A stretch of DNA of 64,000 bases from Pseudonocardia kunmingensis. GTDB lineage: Bacteria; Actinomycetota; Actinomycetes; Mycobacteriales; Pseudonocardiaceae. Of this stretch, positions 7,416 through 15,910 are shown in pieces; within the stretch, counting starts at the first letter, position 1, and each line of letters starts with the position of its first letter. Where the stretch lies: assembly GCF_006716445.1 (NCBI RefSeq), contig NZ_VFPA01000006.1:186001-250000 (forward strand), in the 5' to 3' direction. The position numbers and the translations under genes are program-made. The notes under the pieces were generated by a model. It was given only the letters and a program-made list of their open reading frames with translations, was not told where the DNA came from and did no database searches.

Positions 7416-8639
7416 TCACCAGCGCACGGGCAGCGCCTCGAGGCCGTGGATCGCGTGGTTCACGCGGAACGGGACCTCCTCGTCGGGCACCGCGAGGCGC
7501 AGCCCGGGGAAGCGGCGCAGCAGCGCCGGGAAGGCGATGCGCATCTCCATGCGGGCCAGCGGGGCGCCGAGGCAGTGGTGGATGCCGTGGCCGAAGGCGA
7601 TGTGGCCCGCGCCGCCGCGGGTGACGTCGAGCCGGTCGGGGTCGTCGGCGAGCGCGGGGTCCCGGTTGGCCGCGGGCAGGTTGAACAGGACGAGGTCGCC
7701 GGGGGCCACGGTGGTGCCGTCGATGGTGACCTCCCGGGTGGCCATCCGGGGCGAGCCGCTGTTGACGATGGTGAGCCAGCGCAGCAGCTCCTCGACCGCG
7801 GCGGGCACGCTCGACGGGTCGTCGCGGACGAGGGCGAGCTGGTCGGGGTGGCGCAGCAGCGCCAGCGTGCCCAGGGCGAGCATGTTCGCGGTGGTCTCGT
7901 GCCCCGCCACGAGCAGCAGCCCCGCGACGCCCACGAGCTCGGGGTTGCTCAGCTCGGCGTCGTGCTCGCGGACGAGCATGCCGATCAGGTCCTCGCCGGG
8001 GGCGCGGCGCGCCCGCTCGACGAGGGCGGTCATGTAGGCCAGCGACTCCGCGGCCAGCCCGGTGCGCTCCTCGGTCGAGAGCCGCACGTCGAGCTGGCGG
8101 CTCGTCCGCTCCTGGAACTCGTCCTGGTCGGTCGGCGGCACCCCCAGCAGCTCGCAGATCACCAGGGAGGGCACGGGCAGGGCGAACCCCGTGACGAGGT
8201 CGGCAGGCGCGCCGCCGCGCTCCAGGGCGTCGCGTTCGAGGGCGTCGAGGTGGGCGTCGACGATCTCGACGATGCGCGGCTCCAGGCGCCGCATCCGCCG
8301 GACGGTGAACTCCGGGGTGAGCATCCGACGCAGCCGCGTGTGGTCGGGCGGGTCGAGGGCGAGCAGGTTCCCGGCCCGGTCGCCGGAGAGCTGGCGGGGG
8401 TCGACGCGCGGGGCGCCGCCCTCGTCGCGGGGCAGGTCCTCGGGCGTCCAGCCGTTGGCGAAGCTCTCGGTGTCCCCGAGCAGGCGGCGGACGTCGGCGT
8501 AGCGCGTCGTGAGCCAGGCCTGCGGGCCGAAGGGCGTCGGCACGCGGATCAGGCCGGGTCGATCGCGAAGGGCGGCGATCTCGGGCACCGGGCCGAAACC
8601 GAGCCGGCGCGGGTGGTCCGGGGCGGGGTTCTGCGTCAC
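7416..8639 (-). CDS. Cytochrome P450
   Basis: A 407-residue soluble bacterial P450. The I-helix oxygen motif is AGHETTANM, the K-helix ExxR is EELLR, and the haem loop FGHGIHHCLGAPLAR holds the cysteine thiolate. GTG 8639 is chosen because GAGGAG precedes it at normal spacing; longer in-frame starts would run into the divergent hydratase gene. It needs ferredoxin and reductase partners, none of which is adjacent. It shares a 75-bp promoter region and the 8671-8692 dyad with the hydratase gene, suggesting common control and perhaps a common substrate. The substrate is not recognisable. Confidence 0.93.
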   Translation of the reverse strand: MTQNPAPDHPRRLGFGPVPEIAALRDRPGLIRVPTPFGPQAWLTTRYADVRRLLGDTESFANGWTPEDLPRDEGGAPRVDPRQLSGDRAGNLLALDPPDHTRLRRMLTPEFTVRRMRRLEPRIVEIVDAHLDALERDALERGGAPADLVTGFALPVPSLVICELLGVPPTDQDEFQERTSRQLDVRLSTEERTGLAAESLAYMTALVERARRAPGEDLIGMLVREHDAELSNPELVGVAGLLLVAGHETTANMLALGTLALLRHPDQLALVRDDPSSVPAAVEELLRWLTIVNSGSPRMATREVTIDGTTVAPGDLVLFNLPAANRDPALADDPDRLDVTRGGAGHIAFGHGIHHCLGAPLARMEMRIAFPALLRRFPGLRLAVPDEEVPFRVNHAIHGLEALPVRW

Positions 8640-8670
8640 GGGAGCTCCTCTGTGGTGGTGCACCCAATGT

Positions 8671-8692
8671 AATGCAGTCGGTTGACTGAATT
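8671..8692. promoter_or_regulatory. Dyad operator between P450 and hydratase genes
   Basis: The core CAGTC-GGTT-GACTG (8675-8688) is extended by AAT(G/T) on each side, giving 9-bp arms with one mismatch. It stands in the divergent promoter region. The same CAGTC-n4-GACTG core occurs before the TetR gene (32879-32892), hinting at one regulator for both loci. Confidence 0.65.
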
Positions 8693-8713
8693 GGTTCCAC
8701 ATAGGGTCGAGCG

Positions 8714-9493
8714 ATGATCGAGACGAATGCCGCGGAGCTGGCGCGGCTGCTCCGGACGGCTCAGCAGGCCGGAACGCGGGTCCCGCGCGCGGCGGCACCG
8801 GGCCTCGACGCCGCCGCGGGTCACGCCGTCCAGACCGCGGGCCGCGCGCTGCGCGTCGCCGAGGGCGACCGGCAGGCCGGGTGGAAGGTCGGGCTCACCA
8901 CGGAGGCGGCGCAGGCCACCGTGTCGGCGACGGGGCCGGTGAGCGGCTACCTGGTGGGCTCGACGGTCACCGCGGTGGCGCCGACCTTCGACGCCACGCT
9001 CCTGCCGGCCCCGCGGGTCGAGGTGGAGGTGGCGTTCGTGCTGGCAGGCGGCCTGCAGGGGCCGGACCTGACGGCGGCCGACGTGCTGGCCGCGACCGCC
9101 TACCTCGCCCCGGCCCTGGAGATCGTCGACAGCCGGTGGGAGGGCGGCCCCGACGGCGTCGGCGCCCTGCTCGCCGACGACGTGAGCGCCGCCGCCGTGG
9201 TGGTCGGCCAGCGCGTCGACCCGGACGCCGTGGCCCTGCCGGAACTGCGGGTCACCGGCCGCGTCGGTGCGACGGAGGTCTCCGGGGGCGCGGAGAACGT
9301 CTTCGGCGACCCGGCGCGCGCCGTGGCCTGGTTGTGCGCCGACCTGCACCGGCGTGGCGAGGGGCTGCGGGCCGGCGACCTGGTCCTGAGCGGCGCCCTG
9401 TGCGGCCCCACACCGGTGCGCGTCGGCGACGCGGTGGAGGCGGACCTCGGTGCGCTGGGCCGGCTGCGGACGGAGTTCGTCACCTCGGCCTGA
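8714..9493 (+). CDS. 2-keto-4-pentenoate hydratase / FAH-superfamily protein
   Basis: 259 residues of the MhpD/HpaH/DmpE type. The conserved GWKVGLTT segment near residue 56 and the metal-binding pattern VEVEVAFVL followed by PALEIVDSRW identify the fold. Such enzymes hydrate 2-hydroxypentadienoates made by meta-cleavage of aromatics, or decarboxylate 4-oxalocrotonate. Start ATG 8714 is preceded by a weak ribosome site. It is divergent from a P450 with which it shares an operator; no aldolase or aldehyde dehydrogenase partner is adjacent, so a classical meta pathway is not complete here. Confidence 0.85.
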   Translation: MIETNAAELARLLRTAQQAGTRVPRAAAPGLDAAAGHAVQTAGRALRVAEGDRQAGWKVGLTTEAAQATVSATGPVSGYLVGSTVTAVAPTFDATLLPAPRVEVEVAFVLAGGLQGPDLTAADVLAATAYLAPALEIVDSRWEGGPDGVGALLADDVSAAAVVVGQRVDPDAVALPELRVTGRVGATEVSGGAENVFGDPARAVAWLCADLHRRGEGLRAGDLVLSGALCGPTPVRVGDAVEADLGALGRLRTEFVTSA

Positions 9494-9519
9494 GCCGCCC
9501 GCGAACCTCACGCGGTCAG

Positions 9520-9688
9520 GACGGGAGACTCGCGCTGTTCAGACGGGAGACTCGCGCTGTCCAGACGGGAGACTCGCCGGGCTCGGGGCGCCCACGTCCG
9601 CGAGTCTCCCGTTCTGACAGGGCGAGTCCCTCGTTCGGGCAGGGTGAGTCTCCCGTTCGGGCAGGGTGAGTCTCCCGTTCGGGCGGGC
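9520..9688. repeat. Seven 22-bp repeats in two opposed arrays
   Basis: Three direct copies begin at 9520, 9542 and 9564 with core GACGGGAGACTCGC. After a 15-bp gap, four copies in the opposite orientation begin at 9601, 9623, 9645 and 9667 with core GAGTCTCCCGTTC. The period is exactly 22 bp in both arrays. The two arrays are complementary and could fold as a long imperfect hairpin or bind a protein on one helix face every two turns. It lies between the hydratase gene and copA, which both read rightward. No ORF in it is credible. Confidence 0.85.
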
Positions 9689-9789
9689 CGGGGCCCTCGA
9701 TGCGGGCCCGCCGCGCCTGGCTATCGTCGCGGACGGCCCGGCCCGCCCGAACGGCGCGGCGGCGACCGGGAACGTGAGGTGGAAGCCCG

Positions 9790-12060
9790 ATGTCCACGAC
9801 GGCCCCGATGCCGGCGGAGACCGCGACGGAGGCACCGGCCGGCCGGACGGTCGAGCTGGCGATCGGCGGGATGACGTGCGCCGCCTGCGTCGGGCGGGTG
9901 GAGCGCAAGCTCCGCAAGCTCGACGGGGTGCGGGCCGCGGTGAACCTGGCCACCGAGCGCGCGGTGGTCAGCGCGCCCGCCGGTGTCGGAGACGAGCGCC
10001 TGGTCGAGACCGTCGAGAAGGCCGGCTACTCCGCGCGGGTCGTCGCGCCGGACGCGGCGCCGGAGCCCGAGGACGTGGACGCCGTCCGCCGGCTGCGGGT
10101 GCGGCTGGCCGTCGCGCTGGTGCTGTTCGTGCCGCTCGCGGACCTCTCGCTCGCGCTGTCGCTGGTCCCGTCGCTGCGCTTCCCGTTCTGGCAGCTGGTC
10201 GTCGCCGCGCTGGCGCTCCCGGTGGTCGGGTGGGCGGCGTGGCCCTTCCACCGCGCGGCGGTGGCCAACCTGCGCCACGGCACCACCTCGATGGACACCC
10301 TCGTGTCACTCGGGGTCGTGGCCGCGACCGCGTGGTCGCTGGTCGGGCTGGTGGCGACGGCCGGGCAGCCCCCGGTGGCCTCCGGGTGGCAGGCCGTGCT
10401 GCACCCCACCGGGCCGCTCTACCTCGAGGTGGCGGCGGGCGTGACGACGTTCGTGCTCGCCGGGCGCTACTTCGAGGCGCGCGCCCGCCGTCGCGCGGGC
10501 GGGGTGATGCGCGCGCTCGCGCTGCTGCGCCCCGACGAGGTCGCGCTGCTCGAGGGGGACCCGGACTGCGGCACGGACGGCGATACCGAGCGGCGGGTGC
10601 CCGCGGCCGTGCTGCGCGTCGGCGACCGGTTCGTCGTCCGCCCGGGCGAGCGGATCGCCGTCGACGGCACGGTCGAGTCCGGCGCCGCCTCCGTGGACAC
10701 CAGCGCGATGACCGGCGAGTCCGTGCCGGTCGAGGCGGGCCCGGGCACGCCCGTCGTCGCCGGCACGATCGCCACCGGCGGCCGGCTGGTCGTGGTCGCC
10801 GACCGGGTCGGCGCCGACACCCGGCTCGCCCGCATGATCGCCGCCGTCGAGCGGGCGCAGGCGGAGAAGTCGGCCACCCAGCGGCTGGTGGACCGCATCT
10901 CGTCGGTGTTCGTCCCCGCCGTCCTCGTGATCGCCGCGGGCACCCTCGTGGGCTGGCTGCTGGCCGGGGGCGGGGCGCAGCAGGCGCTGGCCGCCGCGGT
11001 CGCCGTCGTGATCATCGCCTGCCCGTGCGCGCTGGGCCTCGCCACTCCCACCGCGCTGATGGTGGCCTCCGGACGGGGTGCCGAGCTGGGCATCTTCGTG
11101 AAGGGGCACCGCGCGCTGGAGACCGTGCGCGCGGTCGACACGATCGTGCTGGACAAGACCGGCACCCTCACCGAGGGCCGGATGCGGGTGGCCGGCGTCG
11201 CCTGTGTACCCGACACCGACCCCGCCGCGCTGCTGCGCCGCGCAGGCGCCGTCGAGCGCGCCTCCGAGCACGCGATCGCGCGTGCCGTGGTGGAGCACGC
11301 GACGCAGGAGCTCGGCGAGCTGCCCGAGGTCGAGGGGTTCACCGCCCTGCCGGGGCTGGGCGCCCGCGGCACGGTCGAGGGCGCCGACGTGGTCGTGGGA
11401 CGGCCCGAGCTGCTGCCCGACGAGCTGGCCGGGCGGGTGGCGGAATGGGAAGGGGCCGGGCGGACGGTCGTCGCGGTCACCGTGGACGGTGCCGCCGCCG
11501 GGGTGATCGCCCTGGCCGACCCGGTGCCCGACAGCTCCCGCGCCGCGGTCGACGGACTGCGGGCCCGCGGGCTGCGCCCCGTGCTGCTGACCGGCGACAG
11601 CCCCGCCGCCGCGGCCACCGTCGCCGCCGCCGTCGGGATCGACGCGGTCGACGTGCACGCCCGCGCCCTGCCCGACGACAAGGTCGCCCTGGTGCAGCGC
11701 CTGCGTGGCGAGGGGCGCACGGTCGCGATGGTCGGCGACGGCGTCAACGACGCGGCCGCGCTCGCCGCGGCAGACCTGGGCATCGCCGTGGGCGCCGGCG
11801 CGGACGTCGCCCTGGAGGCCGCCGACCTGGTCCTGGTGCGCGACGACCTGCGCGCGCTCGTCACCGCGATCGACCTGGCCCGCGCCACGCTCGGCACGAT
11901 CCGCGGCAACCTGGTGTGGGCCTTCGGCTACAACGTGGCCGCGATCCCCCTGGCCGCGAGCGGCCTGCTCAACCCCCTGCTGGCCGGGGCGGCGATGGCC
12001 CTGTCCTCGTTGCTGGTGGTGACGAACAGCCTGCGGCTGCGGACCGCCGCGGGTGGCTGA
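9790..12060 (+). CDS. copA: Copper-exporting P1B-type ATPase
   Basis: 756 residues. One N-terminal HMA domain carries GMTCAAC (about residues 30-36). Eight membrane helices are expected, with the metal-site motif IACPCALGL in helix 6. Cytoplasmic motifs are the TGES actuator loop, phosphorylation site DKTGTLTEG, the HAIARA nucleotide-binding histidine and the hinge VGDGVNDAAAL. The CPC pattern marks a Cu(I) exporter. A GAGGTGGAAG ribosome site precedes ATG 9790. The convergent neighbour is a CopD/CtaG fusion, so this is a copper homeostasis or oxidase-metallation locus. No CsoR or CueR regulator and no chaperone gene is in the window. Confidence 0.95.
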   Translation: MSTTAPMPAETATEAPAGRTVELAIGGMTCAACVGRVERKLRKLDGVRAAVNLATERAVVSAPAGVGDERLVETVEKAGYSARVVAPDAAPEPEDVDAVRRLRVRLAVALVLFVPLADLSLALSLVPSLRFPFWQLVVAALALPVVGWAAWPFHRAAVANLRHGTTSMDTLVSLGVVAATAWSLVGLVATAGQPPVASGWQAVLHPTGPLYLEVAAGVTTFVLAGRYFEARARRRAGGVMRALALLRPDEVALLEGDPDCGTDGDTERRVPAAVLRVGDRFVVRPGERIAVDGTVESGAASVDTSAMTGESVPVEAGPGTPVVAGTIATGGRLVVVADRVGADTRLARMIAAVERAQAEKSATQRLVDRISSVFVPAVLVIAAGTLVGWLLAGGGAQQALAAAVAVVIIACPCALGLATPTALMVASGRGAELGIFVKGHRALETVRAVDTIVLDKTGTLTEGRMRVAGVACVPDTDPAALLRRAGAVERASEHAIARAVVEHATQELGELPEVEGFTALPGLGARGTVEGADVVVGRPELLPDELAGRVAEWEGAGRTVVAVTVDGAAAGVIALADPVPDSSRAAVDGLRARGLRPVLLTGDSPAAAATVAAAVGIDAVDVHARALPDDKVALVQRLRGEGRTVAMVGDGVNDAAALAAADLGIAVGAGADVALEAADLVLVRDDLRALVTAIDLARATLGTIRGNLVWAFGYNVAAIPLAASGLLNPLLAGAAMALSSLLVVTNSLRLRTAAGG

Positions 12061-12124
12061 AGATCGCCGGTTCAGTGCGCTCACGGCAGTGCCCGTGACC
12101 GTGACTGCACTCAACCGGCGATCA
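12061..12124. terminator. Bidirectional terminator between copA and the CopD/CtaG gene
   Basis: Left arm GATCGCCGGTTCAGTGC (12062-12078) pairs with GCACTCAACCGGCGATC (12107-12123), 16 of 17 bases. A second stem TCACGG-CAGTGC-CCGTGA nests inside. It lies between two convergent stops, which fits termination from both sides. Confidence 0.75.
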
Positions 12125-12143
12125 TGACATCGCGCCCCAGCCG

Positions 12144-14114
12144 CTAGCGCCGGCCCTGCGAGAGCCGGGCGAGCATCTCGTTGTAGGCGCCCAGCTCCGC
12201 GTCGTCGTCGCGGTCGGCCCTGCGGTCGTGCCGCGCGGCGGACCGCTCGTCCTCGCGGGACCACTGCAGCAGCAGGGCGACGACGACCACCAGCATCGGC
12301 ACCTCCCCGGTCGCCCAGGCGATCCCGCCGCCGACCTTCTGGTCGGCGAGCAGGTCGGACACCCACGGCAGCGCCAGCGAGCGGTAGAACTCGCCGCCGA
12401 TCAGGTCGTCCATGCTCATCAGGGCGATGCCGAAGAACGCGTGGAACGGCATGGCGGCCAGCAGCACGGCCAGCCGGCCCAGGTGCGGCAGCCGCACGGG
12501 TGCGCGGTCGACGCCCACGAGCGGCCAGAAGAACAGGTACCCGACGGCGAGGAAGTGCAGGTACATCAGCTGGTGCGCCCAGTGGTAGCGCAGCGACGCC
12601 TCGAAGAGCGGCGTGAAGTACAGGACGTAGAACGAGCCGACGAACAGCGTCAGCGTGACCAGCGGGTGGGTCAGCAACCGCGCGACCGGCGAGGCCACCG
12701 CGGCGGCCAGCCACTCCCGCGGGCCGGGTGGGTTGCCGCGCCCGGCCGGGTGCAGCACCCGCAGCGCGAGCGTCACCGGGCCGCCGAGCGCGAGCAGCAC
12801 CGGGGCCAGCATGTTCAGCGCCATGTGGCTGATCATGTGGACGCTGAACAGGCCGGGCGCGTACCGGCCGAGCCCCGATGAGGTCGCGAGCTCCAGCACG
12901 ACCCACCCGCAGACCCACGCCGCGGTCCGGCCGACCGGCCAGGCGTCCCCGCGGGCGCGCAGGACCCGGGCGCCGTGCAGGTAGAGCGCCACCGCGGCGA
13001 CCGCGGCGACGGTGAACAGGATGTTGCCCCGCCAGTCGAGCAGCGCCCGCAGCGCGGAGAACGGCTCGGGCAGTTCGTAACCGATGAGCACCTCGCCGTC
13101 GGTGTCCGCGCGGGCCAGGAACCGGGGTGGCACGGTGTGCGCCATCGCCGCGGCCACCACGACCACCACCGCGCTCAGCGCGGCGAGCGAGGGCAGCATC
13201 CGGGCGCGGCGTCCCGCGAGGAACCAGACCGCCACGGCGACGGCGGCCCACCCCGCCTGCACCAGCTGCCAGCGTCCCCACGCGGTGCCCGGGAGCGAGC
13301 CCGGGACCGTCAGCAACAGGGCCAGGACCAGGGTGGACAGCACCCAGGCCGACCCGCTGCCGACCAGCAGGATCCGGGCGCGGCGCCACAGCGGGGCGTC
13401 GATCCCGCCGCCGTAGCGGCGGTGCAGCACGAGTGCGACCAGCACGCCCAGCCACACCGCCAGCGCGACGGCCTGGACGATCGCCGCGTCGGTGCCCCAG
13501 TCGTGGCCGCGCCCGACCGCGGCCTGCCCGACCGCGGGCACCGGCAGCAGCGCCGCCGTGGCGAGCGCGGCGAGCAGCGCGGCCTCCCACCAGCGCAGCG
13601 CCCACGCGCACCCCAGCGCCACGACGGCGGACCCGACGCCGGTGAGCAGCCACGCGACCGGCTCCTCCAGCGCGGCGAAGGTGCTCAGCAGGTCCGGGCC
13701 GGCCAGAACCTCGGTCAGGGCCGACCCGGACAGGTCGGCCGCGGTGACCGGGGCGAGCAGCAGCGCCGCGCCGCCGGCCGTGGCGGCGCACCAGCCGGCC
13801 CGCCGGATCGCGCGGTAGCCGCCGGCGTCGACGGTTCCGGAGGGCTGGGCGGGTAGCAGGAACGCGGCGTACAGCAGCGAGCCGAGGGACGTGGCCGAGG
13901 TCAGGACGACCACCACGCGCAGGGCGCCGACGAGCACCTGCGTCCCGGCGGCGGCGACCGGGATGCCCAGCCGCGCGTACATCTGCGTGTCCACCAGCGT
14001 CGCCGCGGCCGCCAGTGCGGCGAGTGCGGCGACCGCGCCGATCCCGGCCGCGACCAGCCGGGGCGATCCCCACCGGACGGCCCGCTGCGACCGCGCGCGG
14101 TCGGTGTCCTGCAC
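12144..14114 (-). CDS. CopD / CtaG fusion membrane protein (copper, cytochrome oxidase assembly)
   Basis: 656 residues, almost wholly hydrophobic with well over a dozen predicted helices. The N-terminal half resembles CopD-type copper-import proteins; the C-terminal half resembles the caa3-type CtaG assembly factor, with histidine-bearing helices HMISHMALNML, HQLMYLHFLAVGYLFFWP and MPFHAFFG as candidate copper ligands. The hydrophilic tail is charged. GTG 14114 follows a strong GGAGGAGGG site. It converges on copA through a strong hairpin, so copper delivery to an oxidase (or uptake) and export are encoded side by side. The fusion architecture is common in actinomycetes. Confidence 0.9.
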   Translation of the reverse strand: MQDTDRARSQRAVRWGSPRLVAAGIGAVAALAALAAAATLVDTQMYARLGIPVAAAGTQVLVGALRVVVVLTSATSLGSLLYAAFLLPAQPSGTVDAGGYRAIRRAGWCAATAGGAALLLAPVTAADLSGSALTEVLAGPDLLSTFAALEEPVAWLLTGVGSAVVALGCAWALRWWEAALLAALATAALLPVPAVGQAAVGRGHDWGTDAAIVQAVALAVWLGVLVALVLHRRYGGGIDAPLWRRARILLVGSGSAWVLSTLVLALLLTVPGSLPGTAWGRWQLVQAGWAAVAVAVWFLAGRRARMLPSLAALSAVVVVVAAAMAHTVPPRFLARADTDGEVLIGYELPEPFSALRALLDWRGNILFTVAAVAAVALYLHGARVLRARGDAWPVGRTAAWVCGWVVLELATSSGLGRYAPGLFSVHMISHMALNMLAPVLLALGGPVTLALRVLHPAGRGNPPGPREWLAAAVASPVARLLTHPLVTLTLFVGSFYVLYFTPLFEASLRYHWAHQLMYLHFLAVGYLFFWPLVGVDRAPVRLPHLGRLAVLLAAMPFHAFFGIALMSMDDLIGGEFYRSLALPWVSDLLADQKVGGGIAWATGEVPMLVVVVALLLQWSREDERSAARHDRRADRDDDAELGAYNEMLARLSQGRR

Positions 14115-14257
14115 GTTCCCTCCTCCGCGTCCGCCCCGCCCGGACCGGACGGCCGGGACAGTACGCCCGGCGGGAGGGTGCTCCGGTGGTCGGGCCGGGA
14201 ACCCGACAGCGGCCCGCGACGACCTCTACGAAGGGGTCGTGTGCTCGAATCGGGGCC

Positions 14258-15472
14258 ATGACCCCTCCGCTGGCAGGCCTGCACGTCGTCGAGTGCGCGA
14301 GCTTCGTCGCCGGCCCGACGGGCGGGATGACCCTCGCCCAGCTCGGCGCCGACGTGATCCGGATCGACCCGCTCGGGGGCGGGCCCGACCACGAGCGCTG
14401 GCCGGTCGCGGCCTCGGGGAGCAGCTACTACTGGTCGTCGCTGAACAAGGGGAAGCGCTCGGTCGCGGTCGACATGCGCGCGGACGAAGGGCGGGAGCTG
14501 GTGCTCGCCCTGGTCACCGCCCCGGGCGCGGACCGCGGCGTCCTGGTGGACAACGTGGTCGGGCGGCGCTGGATGTCCTACGACGCGCTCGCGGCACGCC
14601 GGCCCGACCTGATCCACCTGCGCGTGCAGGGCCACGCCGACGGGCGGCCCGCGGTCGACTACACCGTGAACGCCGAGGTCGGGCTGCCCGGGATCACCGG
14701 GCCGGAGGAGGGCGGCGCCCCGGTGAACCACGTGCTGCCCGCGTGGGACCTGATCACCGGGCTGTCGGTCTCCACCGGCGTGCTGGCGGCGTTGCACGAC
14801 CGGAACCGCACCGGGCGCGGTGCGCGCATCGAGCTCGCGCTCGCCGACGTCGCGCTCGCGGGCGTGGCGAACCTCGGATGGCTCTCCGAGGCCGCGGAGC
14901 GCGGCTCGGAGCGGCCGCGGCACGGCAACCACGTGTACGGCAGCTTCGGGGTCGACTTCGCCTGCCGCGACGGCGAGCGCGTCATGGTCGTGGCGCTGAC
15001 CGAGGGGCAGTGGGCGGCGCTGTGCGCGGTGACCGGCACCCGCGAGGTGTTCGACGCGCTGGAGGTGGCGCTCGACGCCGACCTGACCCGCGAGTCGGAC
15101 CGCTACCGGCTCCGCGAGACGATCGCGGCGATCCTGCGGCCCTGGTTCCTCGCCCGCGACTTCCCGCAGGTCCGCGAGGAGCTCGACGCGGCGCGCGTCC
15201 TGTGGGGCAGCTACCGGGGCATGACCGACGTCGTGGCCGCGCACCGGCGCGGCACCCACCCCGTGCTCGCCGACGTCGCGCTGCCCGGTGGCGGGCAGGC
15301 GATCACGGCCCGGTCCCCGCTGCGGTGGAACGGGGAGCACGGTGAGCCGGGGCGGGCGCCGCAGCTCGGCCGCGACACCGCGCGGGTGCTCGCCGAGGTG
15401 CTCGGCCTCTCGGACGCCGAGATCGGACGCCTGGCCGGCGCCGGCGTGATCGGCGCGGGCGACCGGGCCTGA
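14258..15472 (+). CDS. 2-methylfumaryl-CoA (mesaconyl-CoA) isomerase-like CoA transferase
   Basis: 404-residue class III CoA transferase. Beyond the general CaiB/BaiF fold it shows segments I associate with mesaconyl-CoA C1-C4 CoA transferase (Mct): FVAGPTGGMTLAQLGADVIR, LNKGKRSVAVD, VDYTVN and VNHVLPAWDLITG, whose Asp is the likely CoA-ester nucleophile. Mct moves CoA within one molecule in the 3-hydroxypropionate bi-cycle. ATG 14258 is chosen because homology begins at once. The tautomerase gene follows on the other strand. No mesaconyl-CoA hydratase or citramalyl-CoA lyase is adjacent, although a CitE-like lyase lies at 49015. The exact substrate is unproven. Confidence 0.82.
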   Translation: MTPPLAGLHVVECASFVAGPTGGMTLAQLGADVIRIDPLGGGPDHERWPVAASGSSYYWSSLNKGKRSVAVDMRADEGRELVLALVTAPGADRGVLVDNVVGRRWMSYDALAARRPDLIHLRVQGHADGRPAVDYTVNAEVGLPGITGPEEGGAPVNHVLPAWDLITGLSVSTGVLAALHDRNRTGRGARIELALADVALAGVANLGWLSEAAERGSERPRHGNHVYGSFGVDFACRDGERVMVVALTEGQWAALCAVTGTREVFDALEVALDADLTRESDRYRLRETIAAILRPWFLARDFPQVREELDAARVLWGSYRGMTDVVAAHRRGTHPVLADVALPGGGQAITARSPLRWNGEHGEPGRAPQLGRDTARVLAEVLGLSDAEIGRLAGAGVIGAGDRA

Positions 15473-15485
15473 GTCGGGCGGCCGG

Positions 15486-15905
15486 TCAGGGCGCGGGAAC
15501 GGCGTTCATCGCCTCGACGACCTGGACGATCACGGGGTTGTCGGACTGGAGCTGCCGGTGCCAGCCGACGTGCTCGAGCGGGTACTGGTTGATCAGGACG
15601 AGGGTCTGCTCGACGTCCGCGACCCCCGCGAGGTGCCGGGCGATGACGGCCTGGACGTCGACGACGAGTGCGCGCTTCGCGTCGACGCTCGCGAGCTCCG
15701 GGGCCTCGAGGAACGCGACCGGGCGCACCGCGCCGGCGCCGACCCGCCCGTCCTGGCAGATGTTCTCGGCCGGGTACTCGCGCAGGAAGATCCGGGTGTC
15801 GGGGAAGCGGTAGGTCCGGTCGACGGCGCCGGTCAGCTCGGCCATCAGCGTGGCCTTGGTGCGGGCGTCGAGGCCGGTGGGCGCTTCGAGGAACAGCAGG
15901 GGCAT
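15486..15905 (-). CDS. Tautomerase-superfamily protein (4-OT-like, fused length)
   Basis: 139 residues beginning Met-Pro, so after Met removal Pro1 can act as the catalytic base of the tautomerase superfamily. The length, about twice that of 4-oxalocrotonate tautomerase, matches the cis-CaaD/MSAD type in which two beta-alpha-beta units are fused. The second half contains VLINQYPLEHVGWHRQLQ. The substrate is unknown. The gene converges on the CoA transferase gene with a 13-bp gap. Its start is only 5 bp from the divergent start of the HxlR-MFS chimaera, leaving almost no promoter space. Confidence 0.75.
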   Translation of the reverse strand: MPLLFLEAPTGLDARTKATLMAELTGAVDRTYRFPDTRIFLREYPAENICQDGRVGAGAVRPVAFLEAPELASVDAKRALVVDVQAVIARHLAGVADVEQTLVLINQYPLEHVGWHRQLQSDNPVIVQVVEAMNAVPAP

Positions 15906-15910
15906 GACGG

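Noticed and set aside
9520..9688. Possible CRISPR array
   Set aside because: Repeats are contiguous at 22 bp with no spacers, they change orientation, and there are no cas genes.
9790..14114. Copper-responsive operator near copA
   Set aside because: I found no CsoR- or CueR-type dyad that I could defend in the region before ATG 9790; only the 22-bp repeat array is there.
10306..14259. A 1317-codon minus-strand open frame across copA and the CopD/CtaG gene
   Set aside because: It is an Arg/Pro/Gly/Ala-rich shadow frame of high-G+C genes; real proteins with motifs occupy other frames.
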